Of a stretch of DNA of 10,747 nt, positions 6,777 to 10,747 are shown piece by piece. How positions within the stretch are numbered: position 1 is the stretch's first letter; each line of letters opens with the position of its first letter. The notes under the pieces are model-generated. The model was not told where the DNA came from. It made no database searches and saw only the letters and a program-made list of their open reading frames with translations. Source of the DNA: Planctomicrobium sp. (GTDB lineage: Bacteria; Planctomycetota; Planctomycetia; Planctomycetales; Planctomycetaceae); NCBI GenBank assembly GCA_018659505.1, contig JABJMI010000805.1, forward strand, positions 1-10,747, given 5' to 3'. Made by a program: the position numbers and the translations under genes.

Positions 6777-7598
6777 TCAACCTCGCAAATCAATTGCCTG
6801 CATTAAGTCGTTGGTTTTCTCGTATGCCTCTTGAACCCATTCTTCGATATTGTCGGGGTCGGGAGAATATTCTAGCTCAATAGAAATTGCCCCATCGATT
6901 TCGAGTTCCTTGATCTCTTTCAAGTAGGGAGCGAAGTCGACAACGCCTCGCCCAGGGGGTAAGTCTCCATGCTTCTTTCCATCGCAATCAGAGATGTGAA
7001 CATGGAAAGTCTTGCCACGGAGTTTTGAGATTTCATTGGCAGGAACTTTTGCAAGATGCAAATGTGAGATATCAATATTCGCTCCGACGGCTCGGTGACC
7101 GACTTCATCGACAAAATCGACCATTTTGTCGATGTTATTCAGTAGTGAGAGCGGAAACGGTTCGAGTTCCAATGCGATTCGTACTCCTAACTCACCCGCA
7201 TAATGAGCAAGCTCCATGCAACTTTCGACTGCCAGTTGCCATTGATCCTCAGGAGGAATGACTTCCTGATTCCAGATATATTCTCCCAGAACAAGTAGCA
7301 AATTGTCAGCCTGGTACTCATAAACCAAATCCAGAAACGACTTGCAGCGGTCAATATGAAACTGTTGAACACTCGGATTGAAGTCAATTAAACCCTCAGC
7401 GACGCAGCAGATCGAGCGGATCGGTAACTCCAGATCATCACATTTATCTTTAATGAGACGTCTTTCTCGCACATCGATATCAAGCGGATCGGTGAAGATA
7501 TCAACAGAGTCGAATCCGATCTGCTTCGTTTTCTCAAGTCCCCAAGAGGTTTCGCGTCCCGCTTGAGCCCACGCAGAATTAATCAGTCCCAATTGCAT
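6777..7598 (-). CDS. Sugar phosphate isomerase/epimerase-like TIM-barrel protein
   Basis: A 273-residue protein of the xylose-isomerase-like/AP-endonuclease-2 barrel family, which includes ketose 3-epimerases, hydroxypyruvate isomerase and inosose dehydratase. The N-terminus MQLGLINSAW and SWGLEKTKQIGFDSVDI are the usual first strand and helix. Expected metal ligands lie at strand ends: E144 or E146 in ALELEP, D176 and H179 in ANIDISHLH, H199/H201 in FHVHISD, and E241 in ISIELE. GRGVVDF (217-222 region) is the conserved arginine loop after the histidine strand. No signal peptide is seen, so it is cytoplasmic. No clear ribosome site precedes the ATG. It is divergent from the aldolase gene across 220 bp. 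The exact substrate cannot be read from sequence; a role in sugar or polyol interconversion is inferred. Confidence 0.88.
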   Translation of the reverse strand: MQLGLINSAWAQAGRETSWGLEKTKQIGFDSVDIFTDPLDIDVRERRLIKDKCDDLELPIRSICCVAEGLIDFNPSVQQFHIDRCKSFLDLVYEYQADNLLLVLGEYIWNQEVIPPEDQWQLAVESCMELAHYAGELGVRIALELEPFPLSLLNNIDKMVDFVDEVGHRAVGANIDISHLHLAKVPANEISKLRGKTFHVHISDCDGKKHGDLPPGRGVVDFAPYLKEIKELEIDGAISIELEYSPDPDNIEEWVQEAYEKTNDLMQAIDLRG

Positions 7599-7746
7599 TG
7601 AATTTCACTTGTTTGTAGAGAATCATAGGGTCCGACCGGTGGAGTGACGGTCGCTAGATCACTAAGATAACGCTTTTGAGTGTGAGATTCGAATCGGTAG
7701 AGCTCTCTCATTTCCTTTTCATCTCAACAAATCTAAAAGTCGTTGA

Positions 7747-7765
7747 ACCAATCGTTCAGATTGGT
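7747..7765. promoter_or_regulatory. Hairpin/dyad upstream of aldolase gene
   Basis: ACCAATC and GATTGGT form perfect 7-bp arms around GTTCA, in the gap between the divergent isomerase-like and aldolase genes. A possible extended -10 (TGCTATATC, 7769-7777) begins four bases after it. The dyad would then overlap the -35 zone of the aldolase promoter as an operator. The promoter match is weak. Confidence 0.3.
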
Positions 7766-7818
7766 GATTGCTATATCCCGAGCAAATAAATTTAAGAAAG
7801 AATTACAGGAGCCATTAA

Positions 7819-8859
7819 ATGCCAGTCGCAACACCAGCACAATACGCAGCGATGATTGACGCTGCTCAAGCAGGCGATTACGCCTACCCCGCTATCAACG
7901 TGACATCGCTCGTCACAATCAATGCCGCTTTGAAAGGTTTCGCTGATAAAGGTTCCGATGGAATTATTCAGATGTCGACCGGTGGCGGAAAATTCGCTTC
8001 GGGATTAAACGTCGGTGACGAAGTTTTAGGAAGTATTGTTTTAGCGGAAGCGATTCACCGCCTCGCTGAGAGATATGACATTCTCGTCGGAATTCATACT
8101 GATCACTGTCCACCTAAAGCTGTTGATAGTTTCTTGAAGCCATTGATTCAAGCGACCGCAGATCGTCGCGCAGCTGGGCAAGGAAATCTATTCCAGTCGC
8201 ACATGCTTGATGCTTCGAACTTACCACTTGAAGAGAACATGGCACTCTCTAAGGATCTCCTCAAGATGTGTGTCGAGAATGAAATCATCCTCGAGATCGA
8301 AGCCGGTATCGTCGGTGGAGAAGAAGACGGTGCCGCCGGTGCCGAAATGGAAAACATTCCAGACGATAAACTCTACACAACACCTGAAGACATGGTTCAG
8401 GTGCACGAAGCATTAAGTGACATTGGTCGCTTCCTCTTCGCTGCGACTTTCGGAAATGTTCACGGGCACTACAAGCCAGGTTCAGTTACCTTACGACCGG
8501 ACATTCTCAAGAAAGGACAGGAAGCAGTTGTTGCTAAGTATGGTAAAGATGCTGCGTTTGATCTTGTTTTCCACGGTGGATCGGGAACACCTCGTCACGA
8601 ACTTGAAGAGACACTCGCATACGGCGTCGTGAAGATGAATATCGACACCGACACTCAATATGCCTTCACTCGTCCCATCGTTGGTCACATGTACGAAAAC
8701 TATTCAGGTGTCCTGAAAGTTGACGGCGAAGTCGGCAACAAGAAAGTTTACGACCCACGTGCCTACTTGAAGAAGGGTGAACAAGGAGTCGCAGACCGCA
8801 TCGGTCAAGCATGCGACGATTTGCACTCAACCGGAAATTCAATCTTCGGCAAAGTCTAA
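7819..8859 (+). CDS. fbaA: Class II fructose-bisphosphate aldolase
   Basis: A 346-residue zinc-dependent aldolase that interconverts fructose 1,6-bisphosphate with dihydroxyacetone phosphate and glyceraldehyde 3-phosphate in glycolysis and gluconeogenesis. It is of the E. coli FbaA subgroup. GIHTDHC (91-97) supplies catalytic D95 and zinc ligand H96. EIEAGIVGGEEDG (159-171) includes E161. FGNVHGHYKPG (211-221) gives zinc ligand H215. FHGGSG (251-256) gives zinc ligand H252 and the phosphate-binding loop. KMNIDTDTQYAF (272-283) is the second phosphate-binding segment. Length is close to the 359 residues of FbaA. The start is fixed by AGGAG at 7807-7811, the best ribosome site in the window. 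It is monocistronic: a strong terminator follows 29 bases after the stop. No key residue is missing. The enzyme is cytoplasmic. Confidence 0.96.
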   Translation: MPVATPAQYAAMIDAAQAGDYAYPAINVTSLVTINAALKGFADKGSDGIIQMSTGGGKFASGLNVGDEVLGSIVLAEAIHRLAERYDILVGIHTDHCPPKAVDSFLKPLIQATADRRAAGQGNLFQSHMLDASNLPLEENMALSKDLLKMCVENEIILEIEAGIVGGEEDGAAGAEMENIPDDKLYTTPEDMVQVHEALSDIGRFLFAATFGNVHGHYKPGSVTLRPDILKKGQEAVVAKYGKDAAFDLVFHGGSGTPRHELEETLAYGVVKMNIDTDTQYAFTRPIVGHMYENYSGVLKVDGEVGNKKVYDPRAYLKKGEQGVADRIGQACDDLHSTGNSIFGKV

Positions 8860-8888
8860 TCCTTTTCGAACGAAGCTTTATGATTTTC

Positions 8889-8923
8889 AAGAAGCCCGAC
8901 AACCTGTCGGGCTTCTTTTTTTT
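8889..8923 (+). terminator. Intrinsic terminator of the aldolase gene
   Basis: A perfect 12-bp stem (8889-8900 with 8906-8917, core AAGCCCGAC/GTCGGGCTT) with loop AACCT runs directly into eight Ts (8916-8923). It lies 29 bases after the aldolase stop and ends that transcription unit. Confidence 0.95.
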
Positions 8924-8974
8924 CAATGCACTTTATGAGGTGTTTTTGAGTCTTAGGTTTCAGAGAGTATAAAG

Positions 8975-9039
8975 CACGCAGAGACGCAGAGAACGCTAAG
9001 TTTTCAGTGATTTCTCCGCGATCTCTGCGGCTCTGCGTG
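8975..9039. repeat. Hairpin repeat, ACGCAGAG type
   Basis: Arms at 8975-9000 and 9014-9039 pair at 22 of 26 positions around a 13-base loop. The left arm repeats ACGCAGAG at 8976 and 8984, with a degraded third unit at 8993. Unlike the terminator 50 bases earlier it has no T-run. The ACGCAGAG wording is one I remember as dispersed in many distant bacterial genomes. Confidence 0.8.
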
Positions 9040-9124
9040 AGACAATTTTCACTTCATCTTTATGAGAAGAATCATCCTTTTCTGACTCTTGTGCTCCAGC
9101 GTAATTTTGATCCTTTTAAATTGA

Positions 9125-9178
9125 AACGCAAAGACGCCAAAAATCCTTTGCACCTTCGCGTCATTGCGACTTTGCGTT
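9125..9178. repeat. Hairpin repeat, ACGCAAAG type
   Basis: AACGCAAAG (9125-9133) and CTTTGCGTT (9170-9178) are exact complements. The pairing extends inward to 9140 and 9163, at 13 of 16 positions overall. The unit ACGC recurs at 9126 and 9134 (period 8). A partial inner copy (CCTTTG...CACCTTCGCGTC) suggests the right arm also stuttered before decay. It is related in design, though not in wording, to the repeat 90 bases upstream. Confidence 0.7.
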
Positions 9179-9285
9179 GAATGATGTCTCTTTCATCATC
9201 TGCAATAATGACGTCCAGCAGTTTCTTCTCAGAGACCTTTCCAACTGTTATTGATTTCAAGTCACCATGAGTGCGATCTATATGC

Positions 9286-9316
9286 TTGCACATCCTCTCT
9301 ACGAAATTGCTACAAT
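9286..9316 (+). promoter_or_regulatory. Candidate promoter of the sugar ABC operon
   Basis: An extended -10, TGCTACAAT (9308-9316), matches TGnTATAAT at all but one position. A poor -35-like TTGCAC (9286-9291) lies 19 bases before the hexamer, which is long spacing. The expected start near 9323 would leave a leader of about 55 bases. Confidence 0.4.
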
Positions 9317-9324
9317 CTCGAATC

Positions 9325-9341
9325 AAACAATGTTATTGTTT
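9325..9341. promoter_or_regulatory. Dyad at the predicted transcription start of the ABC operon
   Basis: AAACAAT-GTT-ATTGTTT has perfect 7-bp arms and begins about nine bases after the -10 hexamer, a typical repressor-operator position. It is 38 bp upstream of the binding-protein ATG. It lacks the central CG of classic LacI-family sites, so the regulator type is open. Confidence 0.4.
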
Positions 9342-9379
9342 TAATGACTTTAATCGCTCGATAAATCCAGGGGAACCTC

Positions 9380-10369
9380 ATGCTTCGACACCTTCTTTGT
9401 CCGTTGATTCTCGTTACGTTATTCCTCTCTGGTTGTGCTGGTTCGAAAGAACAGGGAACTCCCCAGACAACCGACTCCCCAACAGTTACAGAATCACGAG
9501 GAACAATCGGATTCTCTGCACTCGACTTAAAGAATCCATTCTTCAAAATCATCGCAGACACACTGACCGAAGCTGCAAAAGAAGAAGGCTTTGAAGTCGT
9601 TGTCACAGATGCGGAAAGTGATGTGAACAATCAATCGAAACAGATTGACAACTTCATCGCCCAGGAAGTGACAGCTATCATTCTTAACCCTGCTAATCGA
9701 ATATCAATTGCACCAGCGATTCAAAGGGCGAACGAAGCAGGCATTCCTGTGTTTACCTGTGATTTACAATGTGAAGCCGATGATATTGAGATCATTGGGC
9801 ATATCGGCACAGATAATTACTCAGGAGGCAGACTCGCTGGAAAAGCAATGATTGAAGCTCTGGGGGAAGCAGGAGGAGAAGCACTTGTTTTACATTTCAA
9901 ACAGGCGAATTCGTGTGTTGAAAGAGTCAACGGTTTCAACGACGAAATCAAGGAATACAACGAGGGGAAAGAGTCTGGTCAAATTAAAGTTGTTTCGGAA
10001 CTCGAAGGAGGAGCTTCGCAAGACATCAGCTTGAAAGCGACTCAGGATGCTCTGCAACAGCACCCCAACTTGGCTGGGATTTTTGCCATCAACGACCCGT
10101 CAGCTTTAGGGGCAGTGGCAGCTCTCAACCAATCTGACAAAGCCGACCAGATTCAAGTCATCGGTTTCGATGGCCAATTAGACGGGAAACAGGCAATCAA
10201 AGATGGAAAGATTTATGCCGACCCAATTCAATTCCCCAAAAAAATGGCAACCGGAACCGTCCAGAACATCGTGAAATACCTAGACGGCGAAGAAGTGACT
10301 ACAGTTGAACTCATCCCAACCGAACTCTACCGCAAAGAAGACGCAATGAAAGATCCGGAATTGAAGTAA
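9380..10369 (+). CDS. Sugar ABC transporter substrate-binding lipoprotein
   Basis: A 329-residue lipoprotein of the RbsB-like periplasmic binding family that captures a sugar for an ABC importer. The lipobox LSGC (16-19) makes C19 the lipidated residue, followed by a polar linker to about residue 40. The mature two-lobe fold shows KNPFF (51-55), INDPSALGA-like hinge residues (237-245), VIGFDG (260-265) and DPIQFP (281-286). Compared with E. coli RbsB from memory, the ligand contacts N, F, F, the Asp of CD, R182, N238, D264 and Q284 are kept. The arginine after the Asp (LDRQ in RbsB) is leucine here (CDLQ, 127-130). This argues against simple D-ribose binding. The start is fixed by AGGGGA at 9369-9374. 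The ATPase gene follows after 93 bp on the same strand. Confidence 0.93.
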   Translation: MLRHLLCPLILVTLFLSGCAGSKEQGTPQTTDSPTVTESRGTIGFSALDLKNPFFKIIADTLTEAAKEEGFEVVVTDAESDVNNQSKQIDNFIAQEVTAIILNPANRISIAPAIQRANEAGIPVFTCDLQCEADDIEIIGHIGTDNYSGGRLAGKAMIEALGEAGGEALVLHFKQANSCVERVNGFNDEIKEYNEGKESGQIKVVSELEGGASQDISLKATQDALQQHPNLAGIFAINDPSALGAVAALNQSDKADQIQVIGFDGQLDGKQAIKDGKIYADPIQFPKKMATGTVQNIVKYLDGEEVTTVELIPTELYRKEDAMKDPELK

Positions 10370-10391
10370 AGAGTCGAGAAATTGTTGTGCC

Positions 10392-10408
10392 GTTCACTTC
10401 AAGTGAAC
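10392..10408. promoter_or_regulatory. Hairpin between binding-protein and ATPase genes
   Basis: GTTCACTT-C-AAGTGAAC has perfect 8-bp arms around one base. It sits 22 bp after the binding-protein stop and 54 bp before the ATPase ATG. There is no T-run. It could be an operator, or an RNA stem that stabilises the upstream mRNA so that the binding protein is made in excess, as is common in such operons. Extra unpaired bases would be needed to form a real RNA loop. Confidence 0.4.
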
Positions 10409-10462
10409 TGCTAATCCAGCATCATCGATCATGTGATATCTATTTAGATCGAACAAAAAAAC

Positions 10463-10747
10463 ATGTTGAACACCCCACTTGAACCCGGAACACCTCTTCT
10501 CGAAATGCGGGGGATTTCTAAATCGTTCAGTACGGTCCAGGTGCTTGATGGTGTGTCGCTGACTTTAGATCATGGTGAAGTGCTTGCACTGTTGGGGGAG
10601 AACGGTGCGGGGAAAAGCACTTTGATGAAAATCTTGTGCGGGATTTATCGTCCCACACTGGGAGATGTGATCGTCAATGGTGAGACTCTTAAGCCGGGCA
10701 ATGCTCAAGCGGCACAGCGGGCAGGTGTGAGTGTGATTCATCAGGAA
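10463..10747 (+). CDS. Sugar ABC transporter ATP-binding protein (partial, 5' end)
   Basis: The first 95 codons of an ABC ATPase, cut by the window edge. LLEMRGISKSF (12-22) is the typical first strand, LLGENGAGKST (43-53) contains Walker A, and CGIYRPTLGDVIVNG (59-73) is the next conserved stretch. The Q-loop begins at VIHQE (91-95), where the sequence ends. GENGAGKST with IHQE is the pattern of RbsA/MglA-type sugar importer ATPases, which carry two nucleotide-binding domains and run to about 500 residues; only the start of the first is seen. The ATG at 10463 keeps the usual short lead-in. The ATG at 10505 would cut into the first strand. No clear ribosome site precedes it. With the binding protein upstream it forms a carbohydrate importer; the permease gene is expected beyond the window. 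Confidence 0.93.
   Translation, partial: MLNTPLEPGTPLLEMRGISKSFSTVQVLDGVSLTLDHGEVLALLGENGAGKSTLMKILCGIYRPTLGDVIVNGETLKPGNAQAAQRAGVSVIHQE

Larger units (their letters stand above)
8924..9379. other. Intergenic region with two hairpin repeats and a promoter
   Basis: These 456 bp separate the aldolase terminator from the transporter operon. They contain the hairpins at 8975-9039 and 9125-9178, then the candidate promoter and dyad at 9286-9341. An 84-codon open frame on the minus strand (9072-9326) crosses a repeat arm and the promoter, and I do not consider it a gene. Confidence 0.6.

Noticed and set aside
6506..6793. 95-codon open frame on the minus strand
   Set aside because: It overlaps the 3' end of the isomerase-like gene by 17 bp and is largely a translation of the inverted-repeat arms; its residues (such as SRQDGHDLQDK) come from repeat units, not a known family.
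8666..8926. 86-codon open frame on the minus strand
   Set aside because: It starts in the aldolase terminator's T-run and is antisense to the well-supported aldolase; it is a shadow frame rich in Arg and Leu.
9072..9326. 84-codon open frame on the minus strand
   Set aside because: It runs through the ACGCAAAG repeat and the candidate promoter of the ABC operon and resembles no protein family I recognise.

Overview
The window most resembles a chromosomal piece from a planctomycete-like bacterium, at moderate confidence. The pointers are moderate GC, widely spaced single-gene transcription units, a MoxR-type AAA+ ATPase beside an ECF-like sigma factor, a secreted DUF1573 protein, and intergenic regions rich in short imperfect inverted repeats. 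There are no rRNA, tRNA or CRISPR elements, and I see no complete mobile element.

Layout from left to right: a DUF2199 protein (minus, 97-612) is divergent from a MoxR AAA+ ATPase (789-1865). An ECF-type sigma factor (1965-2603) follows the ATPase. A repeat-bearing gap leads to a secreted DUF1573 protein (3076-4140), which has a perfect 20-bp, Fur-box-like palindrome just upstream of its start. Next is a stand-alone gene (4463-5224) that I read as a cytoplasmic bacterial relative of CD38/ADP-ribosyl cyclase. It is convergent with a tandem-domain universal stress protein (minus, 5290-6213). After a gap holding two nested inverted repeats comes a xylose-isomerase-like TIM-barrel protein (minus, 6777-7598), divergent from a class II fructose-bisphosphate aldolase (7819-8859) with a textbook terminator. 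The last gap holds two more hairpin repeats and a candidate promoter/operator. It leads into a sugar ABC transporter operon: a substrate-binding lipoprotein (9380-10369) and the start of the ATPase gene (10463 to the window edge).

The right half forms a loose carbohydrate theme: sugar uptake, a sugar isomerase/epimerase-like enzyme and a glycolytic aldolase. The left half is regulatory and envelope-related (MoxR, sigma factor, DUF1573).

The most notable gene is the CD38-like one. The spacing and identity of its four predicted active-site residues (W85, E104, W134, E166) follow the animal enzymes. It lacks the signal or membrane segment and the disulphide cysteines of those enzymes, so it is predicted to act on NAD inside the cell. 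The second notable signal is a set of five inverted repeats with 8-10 nt internal periodicity, confined to non-coding gaps.
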